From a bacterium (GTDB lineage Bacteria > Desulfobacterota > Binatia > Binatales > Binataceae), in NCBI GenBank assembly GCA_014896235.1, contig JADBKU010000010.1, forward strand, positions 42,341 to 106,340: DNA of 64,000 nucleotides. Direction: 5' to 3'. The translations under genes and the position numbers were made by a program. This document shows positions 1-8,719 of the stretch, one piece after another. Numbering within the stretch: the stretch's first letter is position 1; every line of letters starts with the position of its first letter. The notes beneath the pieces were generated by a model. That model searched no databases. It was not told the origin of the DNA and worked only from the letters and a program-made list of their open reading frames with translations.

Positions 1-342
1 GACGATCAGCACGGGCGCCTCGTGCAGATGGTTGGTCAGGTATTCGACCGCGGCGAGCATCCGCAGTTTTTGCGCTTCGGTTTTGCCGGGCGGCGGCGGC
101 GCGGCGCGATAGCGCGGAAGCAGCTTGTCGAGGGCGCGGCGGTACGGAATCTGGATTTTGCGTTTGATCTCCGGATCTTTGACGACCACGAATCGCCAAT
201 GCTGAACGTCGCCGCCCGAAGGCGCGCATAGCCCGGCCTCGATTATCCGGCGGACAAGCGCGTCCGGAACCGGATCGGGCTTCAACCGGCGCATCGCGCG
301 CATCGTATGAATCGCCTCGAACAGTCCGATTTCTTCGGCCAT
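1..342 (-). CDS. Nitroreductase family protein, N-terminal part (runs off window start)
   Basis: The first 114 codons of a gene reading off the left edge of the window; the start is ATG at 342. The product resembles the FMN-dependent nitroreductase family. The N-terminal helix is followed by an RAMRRLKPDPVP segment, where the family carries the SxRRFxxxPV phosphate-contacting arginines, and then by IIEAGLCAPSGGDVQHWRFVVV, matching the family's A-PS--N-QPW-F-VV block. The usual asparagine is replaced by aspartate here. Such enzymes reduce nitro groups, quinones or enones with NAD(P)H in the cytoplasm; the substrate cannot be read from this fragment. The C-terminal half is outside the window. 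Confidence 0.8.
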   Translation of the reverse strand, partial: MAEEIGLFEAIHTMRAMRRLKPDPVPDALVRRIIEAGLCAPSGGDVQHWRFVVVKDPEIKRKIQIPYRRALDKLLPRYRAAPPPPGKTEAQKLRMLAAVEYLTNHLHEAPVLIV

Positions 343-381
343 GATTTTCGCTCCTCGATGATTATGCGCGGGCGGAAAGGC

Positions 382-828
382 TTAAACCTGGATTAGCTCG
401 ATCACCGTGCCGTCCGGATCGGTACAGCATACAAAGCCCTCCTCGCGCCCCTCTTTTCCGCCGAACATCTGCGGCTCCGACCAGAATTCGACGCCTTTGG
501 CCTTCAGTTCCTCGTAATCCTTGCGCAATTCGCGCGTCCGCAGGGCGATTCGGCACATCCCGGCATGCCACAGATGCGGGTAGGACTTGCCGTCGGTGGG
601 CGGATTTTTCCATTCGATCAAATCAAGGCGGGTCGCCCGCGGATTATCGCCGAGGATCATCAACACGGCGCGTCCGCGGCAATCTGGAATGCGCAGGCCC
701 GTACTGAGTTTTTGGTTGCCGCCTTCTTTAAGATCGCGAATAACTTTGAAGCCGAGCAACTGATAAAAAGCGAGCGATCGCTCAAAATCGGTAACGTTGA
801 CGTTGATGTGAAAGATGCTTTCGAGCAT
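382..828 (-). CDS. VOC family (glyoxalase/bleomycin-resistance fold) protein
   Basis: A 148-residue single-domain protein of the vicinal-oxygen-chelate superfamily. It opens with IFHINVNVTDFERSLAFYQLLGF, the first beta-alpha module with the metal-ligand histidine, and ends with CTDPDGTVIELIQV, the second module with the glutamate ligand. The central WHAGMCRIAL segment carries another candidate ligand. Members include glyoxalase I, dioxygenases and methylmalonyl-CoA epimerases; nothing here picks one. It ends 39 bp after the nitroreductase start on the same strand, so the two may be co-transcribed. It is divergent from the HAD gene at 1003. Confidence 0.85.
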   Translation of the reverse strand: MLESIFHINVNVTDFERSLAFYQLLGFKVIRDLKEGGNQKLSTGLRIPDCRGRAVLMILGDNPRATRLDLIEWKNPPTDGKSYPHLWHAGMCRIALRTRELRKDYEELKAKGVEFWSEPQMFGGKEGREEGFVCCTDPDGTVIELIQV

Positions 829-1002
829 GGCCGTGTCCTGCCGAAGGCCGTAAACCGGCCGCGAATTCGTTCGATCGGAACGCTACCAAGAACCACGCGC
901 AGGCGACAAACGGCTTTGGATGGAGGCGCTCGTTTACTGGCGCGCGGCATCCGCCGATAATCATCTCGCTGCGATTCCGCGCCGCTCCGGGAGTTACGAT
1001 CG

Positions 1003-1680
1003 ATGGCGACCGCAAAAACCGCATTCCTGTTCGATGTTGACAATACGCTGATCGACAACGATCGCGTGCAGGCCGACTTGATGCGCCATCTGGAGCGCGA
1101 CGTCGGCGCCGAATCCAACCGACAGTATTGGAAAATTTTCGAGGAATTACGGTCGGAGCTGGGGTATGCCGATTACCTCGGCGCGCTGCAGCGTTATCGA
1201 GTGCGCAATCCGCGCGACTTCCGCATTCTGGCGGTAAGCGATTTTCTTATAAACTATCCTTTCGCCAACCGGCTTTATCCCGCTTCTCTCGACGTAATCG
1301 AAGCATGCCGCGAATTCGGCGATCTCGCGATCGTCTCGGACGGCGACGTCGTCTTCCAGCCGCTGAAGGTCCATCGGTCGGGGCTTTACGAGGCGTTCAA
1401 CGGCAATGTGCTCATTTATATCCACAAGGAACAGGAGCTTGACGATATCGCCGCGCGCTATCCGGCCGACCATTATGTATTTATCGACGACAAGGTGCGG
1501 ATTCTGACCGCGATCAAGAAAACCTGGGGCGCTAAAGTTACGACCGTGTTTCCCCGCCAGGGCCATTACGCGCTCGACCGCGACGAAGTCGCGAAATACC
1601 CCGCGCCCGACGTGACGATCGAACGGATCAACGACCTGCTCGCGCTGGATTTGCAGGCGCTCGCCCGCGGCTGGAAATAA
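1003..1680 (+). CDS. HAD-superfamily hydrolase
   Basis: A 225-residue HAD-fold protein. Motif I is FDVDNTL near residue 10, with nucleophile Asp and acid/base Asp. Motif II is IVSDGD near residue 108. The motif III/IV region is FIDDKVRIL near residue 162, with the paired acidic residues that bind magnesium. The inserted helical cap between motifs I and II is typical of subfamily I phosphatases. The substrate is unknown. The gene is divergent from the VOC gene, with a 174-bp shared upstream region in which no clear promoter was recognised. Confidence 0.85.
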   Translation: MATAKTAFLFDVDNTLIDNDRVQADLMRHLERDVGAESNRQYWKIFEELRSELGYADYLGALQRYRVRNPRDFRILAVSDFLINYPFANRLYPASLDVIEACREFGDLAIVSDGDVVFQPLKVHRSGLYEAFNGNVLIYIHKEQELDDIAARYPADHYVFIDDKVRILTAIKKTWGAKVTTVFPRQGHYALDRDEVAKYPAPDVTIERINDLLALDLQALARGWK

Positions 1681-1761
1681 ATTGCGACGCAAGTTCGCAT
1701 CGCGCCCGCCGCTCAAGCACGCCGCCGATGGATTCGGCGTATAATCGCGATCGGTTTGGCG

Positions 1762-2358
1762 ATGAGAACGTCCTTCGTTCGAGCGCTGATTCTGGCGATC
1801 GCGATCGGCGCCGCGGGATGCGCGATTCAGCAGGCGACCCCGCCGCCGGCGCCGCCAACGGTCGCAAAGGCGCACCCATTACCCTTCAAGGGTCGCCTGC
1901 TCTCGGGCGATCCGAATGAGCTTCCGCCCGCGGTTGCGATGTCTCTGGCGAAAGATTCACCGGTCGCCTTCATCTACCGTGACGAGTTGTCCCACGACGA
2001 TTATCACGAGCCGCTGGCCTTTACGGCGTTCGATCCGGTCACGTATATCGGCGCGCCGGTGGGCGATATCGGAGTGACGGCGTTCGCCTCGCTTGCGATA
2101 ACCGACGGCGATCGCGTGCTTGGCGACTACACGGCCAAGGTGCGGGTGTCGAAGTCCTACACGATTTATAACGAACCGACCCACAAGGAAGTCGAAGAGG
2201 CGGCGCGCGCCGCCGTCCGCGACAAAATCGATCAGAAGCTTTATCGCGACGCGGCGCGGCTGGCGCAGGAGGTTTCGGCCGCACCAGCCGAGAGTCAGGC
2301 GCCGGACCCTGATGCGTCGGCGAATGCGTTGGACCCTCACACGGACGCCGCCAGATGA
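1762..2358 (+). CDS. Predicted lipoprotein of unknown function
   Basis: I place the start at ATG 1762; an in-frame TTG lies six bases upstream. The protein has an Arg-containing n-region, a hydrophobic h-region (ALILAIAIG) and the lipobox AAGC, so it should be a lipid-anchored periplasmic or outer-membrane protein of about 198 residues. A proline-rich linker follows. The body mentions FIYRDELSHDDYHEPLAF, a soluble domain I cannot assign, and the C terminus is Ala/Pro-rich. The stop codon overlaps the start of the next lipoprotein gene (ATGA), so both are probably translated together. Confidence 0.75.
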   Translation: MRTSFVRALILAIAIGAAGCAIQQATPPPAPPTVAKAHPLPFKGRLLSGDPNELPPAVAMSLAKDSPVAFIYRDELSHDDYHEPLAFTAFDPVTYIGAPVGDIGVTAFASLAITDGDRVLGDYTAKVRVSKSYTIYNEPTHKEVEEAARAAVRDKIDQKLYRDAARLAQEVSAAPAESQAPDPDASANALDPHTDAAR

Positions 2359-2792
2359 TTAGCCGCCGCGCCGCGATTGTTGCCGTCGTGGGCATATTCG
2401 TTTCAGGATGCGCCGTGCAGGGAACGCCTTTCGAGAAAGCGTCCGCGCCGCCGGACAATGTCGTGATCTACGTTTACCGGCCGTATCATTACGGTTCGTC
2501 GCTGCTGCGGCCGGCGGTGACCTGCGGCGACGACAGCGCGCGCATCGGTCCGGGCGGCTACTACGCCTTTGTCGTGCCCGCGAATTCTGGCGAGATCAGT
2601 TGCAGCGTGCAGGGCGCGGAATCATCGGACGAGATCGCGATCGATCCGCACACCCACGTCTATTACATCCGCGAAGAGTTTGTGTGGGGCCTGCTGAGCG
2701 GCCATCCGCATCTGAATCCGATCGACGCCGACAAAGCCAATTCGGAAATCCAGACCTGCTGCGTGGATGAAACGCCCTCCAGCCACTCGTAG
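2355..2792 (+). CDS. Predicted lipoprotein, DUF2846-like
   Basis: A 145-residue protein with an N-terminal signal and lipobox (VSGC near residue 19). After the anchor, the segment VVIYVYRPYHYGSS, a beta-strand-rich middle and THVYYIREEF resemble the DUF2846 group of small bacterial lipoproteins, in which a short beta-sandwich follows the lipid anchor. Its function is unknown. It overlaps the preceding lipoprotein gene by four bases, suggesting a two-gene operon whose products could act together at the envelope; that pairing is inference. Confidence 0.7.
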   Translation: MISRRAAIVAVVGIFVSGCAVQGTPFEKASAPPDNVVIYVYRPYHYGSSLLRPAVTCGDDSARIGPGGYYAFVVPANSGEISCSVQGAESSDEIAIDPHTHVYYIREEFVWGLLSGHPHLNPIDADKANSEIQTCCVDETPSSHS

Positions 2793-2826
2793 GCCGAGAG
2801 CGCCATCTATCTTCTGTCAAAATTTT

Positions 2827-2902
2827 TGGTGGGCAGGGAGTGAATCGAACACTCGACACGAAGATTTTCAGTCTTCTGCTCTACCGACTGAGCTACCTGC
2901 CC
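2827..2902 (-). tRNA. tRNA-Phe (anticodon GAA)
   Basis: A minus-strand cloverleaf with the 7-bp acceptor GGGCAGG/CCTGCCC, a D-arm with AGCTCAGTCGGTAGAGC, the anticodon loop CTGAAAA in a 5-bp GAAGA/TCTTC stem, and a T-arm with the GTTCGATTC-type loop. The anticodon GAA reads phenylalanine codons. The 3' CCA is encoded in the genome (2827-2829). Confidence 0.97.
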
Positions 2903-2922
2903 ACCGCGCCTGACGGCGGCTG

Positions 2923-2945
2923 GCGCCGGCCGCGGAGGCCGGCGC
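2923..2945. terminator. GC-rich perfect hairpin between tRNA-Phe and gshB
   Basis: A 9-bp perfect inverted repeat, GCGCCGGCC/GGCCGGCGC, with a 5-base loop sits between the 3' end of gshB and the tRNA-Phe 5' end. No T-run follows on either strand, so it is at best a weak terminator or an RNA-processing structure. Confidence 0.35.
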
Positions 2946-3055
2946 GAAACAATATTCGTACCGATCCCGCCACGCCGTTGCAAGGCGATCCCTCCGGCGC
3001 TATCCCCCGCGCCGTTCTCGATCCACGGCTCGGCCGCGCGCTGGACGCGGCGGCG

Positions 3056-4012
3056 CTAGCGCAATGCGGCGATGCGCGCCTCGACGAAATCGATCACGCG
3101 CGCTTCCAGGTTGACGCCGTTGAGGCGGTCGATCTCTTGGATCCCGGTCGGACTGGTGACGTTCACCTCGGTCAGGTAGTCGCCGATGATGTCGAGGCCG
3201 ACGAAATAGAGGCCGTCGCGTTCCAGCCGCGGCCGCAGCATCCGGCAGATCTCCCGATCGCGCGGCGTGATGTCGGCCTTCACGCAATTGCCGCCAACGT
3301 GGATATTGCCGCGATTTTCGTCGTCGCGCGGCACTCTCAAGGTGCATCCAAGCGGCTCGCCGCCCAGCACGATCAGCCGCTTGTCGCCGTTGCGAATCTC
3401 GGGAATATAGCGCTGGCCCATGATCGGTCGGCTTTCGAAGTGCGTTACGGCTTCCAGAATCGCGTTAAGGTTCCGGTCGCCCATCCGCGCCAGAAAGATG
3501 CTTTCGCCGCCGTGCCCGTCGAGCGGCTTGACGATCATTTCGCCGCCCTGGTCCGTCATGAAGCGCTTGAGCCGCGCGATCTCGTAGGTGACGATCGTGG
3601 GCGGAATCGCGCCGGGAAAATTCAAGGCGTAGAGCTTTTCGTTCGCCTCGCGCAGGCCGGCGGGCTCGTTGAGCACGAAAGTGCGCGAGCGATCGGCGAG
3701 GCTGAGGATCATCGTGGCGTAAATATAGGGCGCGTCGGCGGGCGGGTCCTTGCGCATGAAGATCGCGTCGAACGCTTCGAGCGGATATAGCGCGCCGTCG
3801 TCGAGAAAACGGTAATGCGGCGTCGTCCGCGCCACCTCGCAGCGCCGGGCGAAAGCGAAACCGCGATGGCCCTCGGCGTGCAAACCCTTCAAGCCGAGAT
3901 GGTAAAGCTCGTGTCCGCGCGCCAGCGCTTCGAGCATGAAAACGAAGGTCGTGTCCTTGTCGGGCAGAACGGCCTCCAGCGGATCCATCACAAACGCGAA
4001 CCTGTGTCCCAC
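3056..4012 (-). CDS. gshB: Glutathione synthetase
   Basis: A 318-residue ATP-grasp ligase, the normal length for prokaryotic GshB. It joins gamma-glutamylcysteine and glycine with ATP. Recognisable blocks are the N-terminal FVMDPLEAVLPDKDTTFVFMLEA, the middle FMRKDPPADAPYIYATMIL (a GshB hallmark), the ATP-grasp region IVKPLDGHGGESIF, and the C-terminal FVGLDIIGDYLTEVNVTSPTGIQEI holding the magnesium-binding Glu and Asn. It is the last gene of a prmA-rsmE-gshB operon and starts 3 bp after the rsmE stop codon. No gshA is in the window. Confidence 0.95.
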   Translation of the reverse strand: MGHRFAFVMDPLEAVLPDKDTTFVFMLEALARGHELYHLGLKGLHAEGHRGFAFARRCEVARTTPHYRFLDDGALYPLEAFDAIFMRKDPPADAPYIYATMILSLADRSRTFVLNEPAGLREANEKLYALNFPGAIPPTIVTYEIARLKRFMTDQGGEMIVKPLDGHGGESIFLARMGDRNLNAILEAVTHFESRPIMGQRYIPEIRNGDKRLIVLGGEPLGCTLRVPRDDENRGNIHVGGNCVKADITPRDREICRMLRPRLERDGLYFVGLDIIGDYLTEVNVTSPTGIQEIDRLNGVNLEARVIDFVEARIAALR

Positions 4013-4015
4013 GGC

Positions 4016-4753
4016 TCAACTTCCTTGTTCGATTTCGCCGAGCGCATCCGCTGCGATCGCCGCCGCCGCCAGCGCCGCGGTCTCGCTGCGCATCCGGTTC
4101 GGGCCGAGGCCCGCGGCGACAAACCCCGCCGCGCGCATCGCGGCCGTTTCGTCGTCGTCAAAGCCGCCCTCGGGGCCGCAGGCGATCAAAAGCGCGCGCG
4201 GCTTGCGGCGCCGGATCAACGCGCCGAGCGGCGCCGCGCCGGCTTCGCAGGCCACGGCGAAGGTATCTTTTGCCATCGCGGCCACGGCTGCGGCAACCGT
4301 CGCTGGCGGTTCGATTTCCATCGGCAACCTGCCGAGGCTCTGCTTGGCCGCCGCGCTCGCCAGCCGCCGCCATCGTTCGATGCGCGACGATCTGGGATCG
4401 CGGACGACCGAGCGCGCGCATGCGAGCGGCCTGAGCGCACGCACGCCGAGTTCCGCCGCTTTTTCGATCAGGAAATCCATCCTCGGCCCCTTGATAATCG
4501 CCGCGGCGAGCGTAATCGGGCAATTCTCGCGAGCTGCGGGAGCGGCGCCGGTGATTTCGATCACTGCGGCGTCGCGTTCTATCCGCGCTATGCGCCCGAC
4601 ATATTCGCGGCCGCGGCCGTCCCAGAGCGCCACTTCGGCGCCGCGGCCGAGCCGCATCACGTCGCGCAGATGATGCAATTCCGCGCCGCGCACGCGCGCG
4701 ATATCGCCGTCAAAATCCGCGGCGTCGATCGCGAAACGGGGCGCGCGCTTCAT
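4016..4753 (-). CDS. rsmE: 16S rRNA m3U1498 methyltransferase
   Basis: A SPOUT-class RNA methyltransferase that uses SAM to methylate N3 of U1498 in 16S rRNA. The N-terminal PUA-like part contains the HHLRDVMRLGRG block. The C-terminal knot carries LIACGPEGGFDDDE and LGPNRMRSETAAL, both diagnostic of RsmE. I choose ATG 4753 over an upstream in-frame alternative at 4804: it overlaps the prmA stop as ATGA and gives 245 residues, the usual family size. It sits between prmA and gshB. Confidence 0.93.
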   Translation of the reverse strand: MKRAPRFAIDAADFDGDIARVRGAELHHLRDVMRLGRGAEVALWDGRGREYVGRIARIERDAAVIEITGAAPAARENCPITLAAAIIKGPRMDFLIEKAAELGVRALRPLACARSVVRDPRSSRIERWRRLASAAAKQSLGRLPMEIEPPATVAAAVAAMAKDTFAVACEAGAAPLGALIRRRKPRALLIACGPEGGFDDDETAAMRAAGFVAAGLGPNRMRSETAALAAAAIAADALGEIEQGS

Positions 4754-5682
4754 CGGCCCATCACCAGCGTCGTCCAGCCCCGCTCCGTGCGCCGGCTGAG
4801 GCATCGCAGCGCCGGACGATAGGCGGCGATCACGCGTCGCGCCTCGCGCTCAAGGATTCCGGAAAGCACCAGGCGGCCTTCCGGCGCCAGCAATTTGATC
4901 AGCCGCGGCGCCATCTCGATCAGTGTGCCGGAAAGGATGTTGGCGGTGATCAGATCGAAATGATGGCGCAGCGAGGAAAGCGGCACGATCGAAAAGCGCA
5001 CGTCCCGTCCGACGCCGTTGAGGTTCGCGTTCTCGCGCGCATTCTCGAGCGCGATTGGGTCGATGTCGAGCGCGACCACCTCTTCGGCCCCCAGCAGGCG
5101 CATCGCGATCGCCAATATTCCCGAACCCGTGCCGACGTCGAGCGCGCGGGCGAAACCGCGCTTGCGCCAAAGCCCGTCGAGCGCGCGCAGCACTCCCGCG
5201 GTCGTCGCGTGATGGCCGGTGCCGAAGCCTTGCGCGGGTTGAATAATGATGCGAACGAAGCCTTCGCGATGAACGCGGTTCCACGGCGGCACGATCAGGA
5301 AGCGGCCGACTGTGAACGGCTCGAAGCGATCCATCCACGCGGTCGCCCAGCCGGGGTCGGAAATCGCTTCGGTCTCGAACTGCGCGTCCGGCGCGATCGC
5401 GCCGGCGGCTACGAGCGCGCCGCGCAAGCGCGCGATCTCGCGCGCGGAAAGATGATCGAAATAACATTTGAGCAGAGCGCGGCGCGGGGCGCGTTTGGGC
5501 GCGTCCGCGCGCCGCGGCGCGGACGCGGTTTCACATCCGAGTCCGCCGTGCGCGACGACGATCGCGGCCGCCTCGTCGGCGCGCGCCGCGGGCAGTTCAA
5601 AGGTCAGGCGGACGAAGCGGGAGCGCGCGCGATTTGGCGCGGCGGGCAGTTTCGGATGCTTCAGCGTTTGCGCTCGGCTCAT
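4750..5682 (-). CDS. prmA: Ribosomal protein L11 methyltransferase
   Basis: A 310-residue class I SAM methyltransferase that trimethylates ribosomal protein L11. The diagnostic blocks are FGTGHHATTAGVLRAL (the PrmA GTG-H-TT substrate loop), ALDVGTGSGILAIA (SAM motif I), VVALDIDPIALENARENANLN (motif II) and LITANILSGTLIEMAP (motif IV, N-I-L). The N-terminal 20 residues are basic and less conserved. It is the first gene of the prmA-rsmE-gshB operon; the 248-bp gap to the divergent phosphodiesterase gene should hold both promoters. Confidence 0.93.
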   Translation of the reverse strand: MSRAQTLKHPKLPAAPNRARSRFVRLTFELPAARADEAAAIVVAHGGLGCETASAPRRADAPKRAPRRALLKCYFDHLSAREIARLRGALVAAGAIAPDAQFETEAISDPGWATAWMDRFEPFTVGRFLIVPPWNRVHREGFVRIIIQPAQGFGTGHHATTAGVLRALDGLWRKRGFARALDVGTGSGILAIAMRLLGAEEVVALDIDPIALENARENANLNGVGRDVRFSIVPLSSLRHHFDLITANILSGTLIEMAPRLIKLLAPEGRLVLSGILEREARRVIAAYRPALRCLSRRTERGWTTLVMGR

Positions 5683-5930
5683 CGTGGTGTCGTATCGCGC
5701 CCAATCATTCCGGCGCGCGCGTTGCGTCGTCTAGGATAGGCGATATGCGTATGTCATTGCATCACGCCGTCTGATTGGCCGTTCGGCGTTCACATTCGGC
5801 CGGCGGTGGATTTCCTGTTGAAGGAAAGCGCGGCGGTTAATTGCCACAGGCGCAGGGGCGTGATTTCATCGGGATTGAAGATTGATGCATCAGTTCGCAA
5901 AGCGGTCCTGCGGACCGCGCGGCGGAGGCG

Positions 5931-6650
5931 GTGGGAGCGCGCGTGCTTAACATTGCGCATCGCGGCGCGAGCGGCCGATTCCCTGAAAATACGCTGGCGG
6001 CGTTCGGCGCGGCGATCGCGGCCGGGGCGCGGATGTGCGAGCTGGACGTGCAGCTTTCGCGCGACGGCGCGCTGGTCGTGATGCATGACGATACCGTTGA
6101 CCGCACAACCGATGGCAGCGGCGCGGTGCGCGACCTGACGCTCGCGGAACTGAAGCGGCTCGACGCCGGCGTGCGCTTTGGCGCCGGCTTCGCGGGCGAG
6201 CGGATCCCAACGCTCGACGAAGTGCTGGATTTCGCCGGCGAGCGCTGCGCGCTCAATATCGAAATCAAGGCCGGCGGCGTGGAACCGGCGTTGTGCGCGG
6301 CGCTCCGCGCCCATCGCGCGCTGGGAACCGCGCTGGTTTCGAGTTTCGATTGGCCGGCGCTCGAGGTGATGCGCCATCTGGAGCCGCGCGTGCGGCTCGC
6401 GCCGCTCGCCAGCCGATGGCCGGCGCGGCTGCTCGGCGCGGCGACCGAGATGGGCGCGGCGGCGATCAATCCGCGCGCCGATCTCGTTACCGAAGACTTG
6501 TGTATCGCCGCGCACGAACGCAATCTGAACGTTTACGTCTGGACCGTTGACGACGCCGGCGAGATGCGCCGGATGATCGCGTTCGGCGTGGACGGCGTCA
6601 TGACCAACTACCCGGAGCGGCTGCAGGCGTTGATCGGAGCTTGGGAATGA
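5931..6650 (+). CDS. Glycerophosphodiester phosphodiesterase family protein
   Basis: A 239-residue TIM-barrel phosphodiesterase. NIAHRGASGRFPENT is the catalytic HRG-x-ENT motif; ELDVQLSRDGALVVMHDDTVDRTT supplies the metal-binding E-D-H set; VYVWTVDDAGEM and GVDGVMTNYPERL are the standard C-terminal GDPD blocks. It hydrolyses glycerophosphodiesters to glycerol-3-phosphate and an alcohol. No signal peptide is visible, so it should be cytosolic, as in UgpQ-type enzymes. The start is probably GTG 5931, with GTG 5943 also possible. It overlaps dnaG by four bases. Confidence 0.9.
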   Translation: MGARVLNIAHRGASGRFPENTLAAFGAAIAAGARMCELDVQLSRDGALVVMHDDTVDRTTDGSGAVRDLTLAELKRLDAGVRFGAGFAGERIPTLDEVLDFAGERCALNIEIKAGGVEPALCAALRAHRALGTALVSSFDWPALEVMRHLEPRVRLAPLASRWPARLLGAATEMGAAAINPRADLVTEDLCIAAHERNLNVYVWTVDDAGEMRRMIAFGVDGVMTNYPERLQALIGAWE

Positions 6651-8419
6651 CGCGCGAGGGCGGCGACAAAATCGAAGAGGTGCGCGCGCGAGCCGATATC
6701 CTCGAGATAATCGGCGCGCACGTGCGGCTCAAACGGGCGGGACGCAACTTCGTCGGCCTCTGCCCGTTCCACAACGAAAAAACGCCGTCGTTTTCGGTCA
6801 ATCCCGAGCGCGGGTTTTTCCATTGTTTCGGATGCGGCGCCGGGGGTTCGGTGTTCGACTTCGTGATGCGGATCGAAGGGCTTAATTTCGGCGAAGCGCT
6901 GCGCTCGCTCGCGCGGCGTTACGGCGTCGAGTTGCCCGAGCGGGGGGCCGGCGGCGGCGTTGCGTCAGGCGACCGCGAAGCGCTGGCGGCGGCGAATCAG
7001 ATCGCGGCGGATTTCTTCGCGCACGTGCTGTGGAACACGCATGACGGCGCGCTGGCGCGCGACTATCTGAAGTCGCGCGGCGTAACGGTCGAGACGGCGC
7101 GCGCGTTCAATCTTGGCTTCGCGCCGGCGCGGCCGGCGAATCTCGCGGCCGTGATGGCGAAACGCGGGATGCTTGACGCGGCGGTTCGCGCCGGACTCGT
7201 CCGGCGCGACGGCGCGCAGCCGCCCCACGACATGTTCCGCGCGCGGCTGATTTTTCCGATTCGCGACGTCGCCGGGCGCACCCTGGCGTTCGGCGGCCGC
7301 GTGCTCGATCAGCGCCTGCCGAAATATATCAATTCGCCGGAATCGCCGATCTACTCGAAAGCGCGCACGCTCTATGGATTGTTCGAGGCGCGCCAGGCGA
7401 TCGGACAGGCCGACCGCGCGATCGTCGTCGAGGGCTATCTGGACGCGATCATCCTCTGGCAGGCCGGGTTCAAAGAGACCATCGCAAGCCTCGGCACCGC
7501 GCTCACGGTCGAGCAACTGCGCCTTGCGGCGCGCTACAGCAAGAACGTGATCGCCTGCTTCGATGGCGACGCCGCCGGCCGTAAGGCGTCGCTGCGCGCG
7601 CTCGAAGTCTTCCTGGCGGCGGGGCTGCTCGGGCGCGGCGCGTTTCTTCCGGCGGGGCACGATCCGGACACGCTTGTGCGCGATCGGGGCGCGCAAGCCT
7701 TCGCCGAATTGATCGACGGCGCCGAACTGCTGGCCGATTATTTTCTGCGCGAGCAGGCCGCCGCCGCGGGCGGCTCGATGGCGGTGCGGGCGCAGGCGGC
7801 GGCGCGGGTCGCCGAGGTGCTGCGGATGGCGGCGAATCCGTTCGAGTTCGACCTGCTGGCGCGCAAAGCGGCCGGAATGCTGGGCGTGAGCGAGGATCTG
7901 CTGCGGCGCGAGGCGCGCCGCGCCGCCACGCCCGCGCGTCCGTCGAGCGCTGCGGACCGTCGTGCGGCGGCGAAGCCATTTGAGCCGGCGAATCGCGCCG
8001 ACGCGATCGCGCAGGCCGAACTGGGCCTGTTGGCGATCGCGATGGCCTATCCGGAGTTGCGCGCGGAGATCGCCGACGCGGCGCGGCCGGCGGAGTTTCG
8101 CGACGCGCTACTGGGGGCGCTGCTTGAGGAAACCGCGCTTTCGCAAAAATCTAAAGCATCGCTTGAGGTTTCGATAATGGCCGCGCTCGACGAAGCGCAG
8201 CGCGATCGGGTGAGCGCGATGATGGTTGGACCGATGCCGGCCGAGGTCGAGAGCGCGCGCCGACTGGTTGCCGAATACGCGAGCGCGCTGGAGCGCGGCC
8301 GGCGCCGGCGTGAAGTCGAGCAGTTGCGGCGGGTGGCGGCGCAATCGGGCGGCGCGGACGCGGCGGCGGCCGCGCAGGAGCTTATCGCGCTGCGCCGCCA
8401 GGCACATCATGGCGGCTGA
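6647..8419 (+). CDS. dnaG: DNA primase
   Basis: A 590-residue bacterial primase that makes RNA primers at the replication fork. The N-terminal CHC2 zinc ribbon is clear: C39-P-F-H42 and C60-F-G-C63. The TOPRIM core shows VVEGYLDAI and CFDGDAAGRKA with the acidic metal ligands, after the QRLPKYINSPESPIYSK region typical of the RNA-polymerase domain. The C-terminal third is Ala/Arg-rich and divergent, as usual for the helicase-binding domain. The start is ATG 6647, overlapping the phosphodiesterase stop (ATGA). Confidence 0.96.
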   Translation: MTREGGDKIEEVRARADILEIIGAHVRLKRAGRNFVGLCPFHNEKTPSFSVNPERGFFHCFGCGAGGSVFDFVMRIEGLNFGEALRSLARRYGVELPERGAGGGVASGDREALAAANQIAADFFAHVLWNTHDGALARDYLKSRGVTVETARAFNLGFAPARPANLAAVMAKRGMLDAAVRAGLVRRDGAQPPHDMFRARLIFPIRDVAGRTLAFGGRVLDQRLPKYINSPESPIYSKARTLYGLFEARQAIGQADRAIVVEGYLDAIILWQAGFKETIASLGTALTVEQLRLAARYSKNVIACFDGDAAGRKASLRALEVFLAAGLLGRGAFLPAGHDPDTLVRDRGAQAFAELIDGAELLADYFLREQAAAAGGSMAVRAQAAARVAEVLRMAANPFEFDLLARKAAGMLGVSEDLLRREARRAATPARPSSAADRRAAAKPFEPANRADAIAQAELGLLAIAMAYPELRAEIADAARPAEFRDALLGALLEETALSQKSKASLEVSIMAALDEAQRDRVSAMMVGPMPAEVESARRLVAEYASALERGRRRREVEQLRRVAAQSGGADAAAAAQELIALRRQAHHGG

Positions 8420-8519
8420 ACCGGCGCCGGCCGCGGGCCGGGCGTGCGTGTGCATAAGGAGTACTTAAACTGGGCCGCCAAAGTTGATAAGATTGGTTCT
8501 CACTCGGATGCGCTTGTTC

Positions 8520-8595
8520 GGGCCCATAGCTCAGCACGGTTCAGAGCTGCCGGCTCATAACCGGCTGGTCCCAGGTTCAAATCCTGGTGGGCCCA
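8520..8595 (+). tRNA. tRNA with CAT anticodon (Met elongator, possibly Ile2)
   Basis: A full cloverleaf: acceptor GGGCCCA/TGGGCCC, D-arm AGCTCAGC-...-GAGCT, anticodon loop CTCATAA in a GCCGG/CCGGC stem, and the T-loop GTTCAAATC. The anticodon is CAT. It lacks the GGG-CCC anticodon-stem signature of initiator tRNA, so it is either elongator Met or the lysidine-modified Ile2 type. CCA is not encoded: TACC follows the discriminator A. Weakly promoter-like sequence precedes it. Confidence 0.93.
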
Positions 8596-8719
8596 TACCT
8601 TATAGTCAATCGCAACAAATCGCGGCCGGAGACGGCCGCAGCGCGCGGCGGATCAACCGCGGACGCTTCGGCGCGCCCGAGCGGCGCCAAAGCGAAGCGC
8701 GTTTCCAGCGGAGGATGCT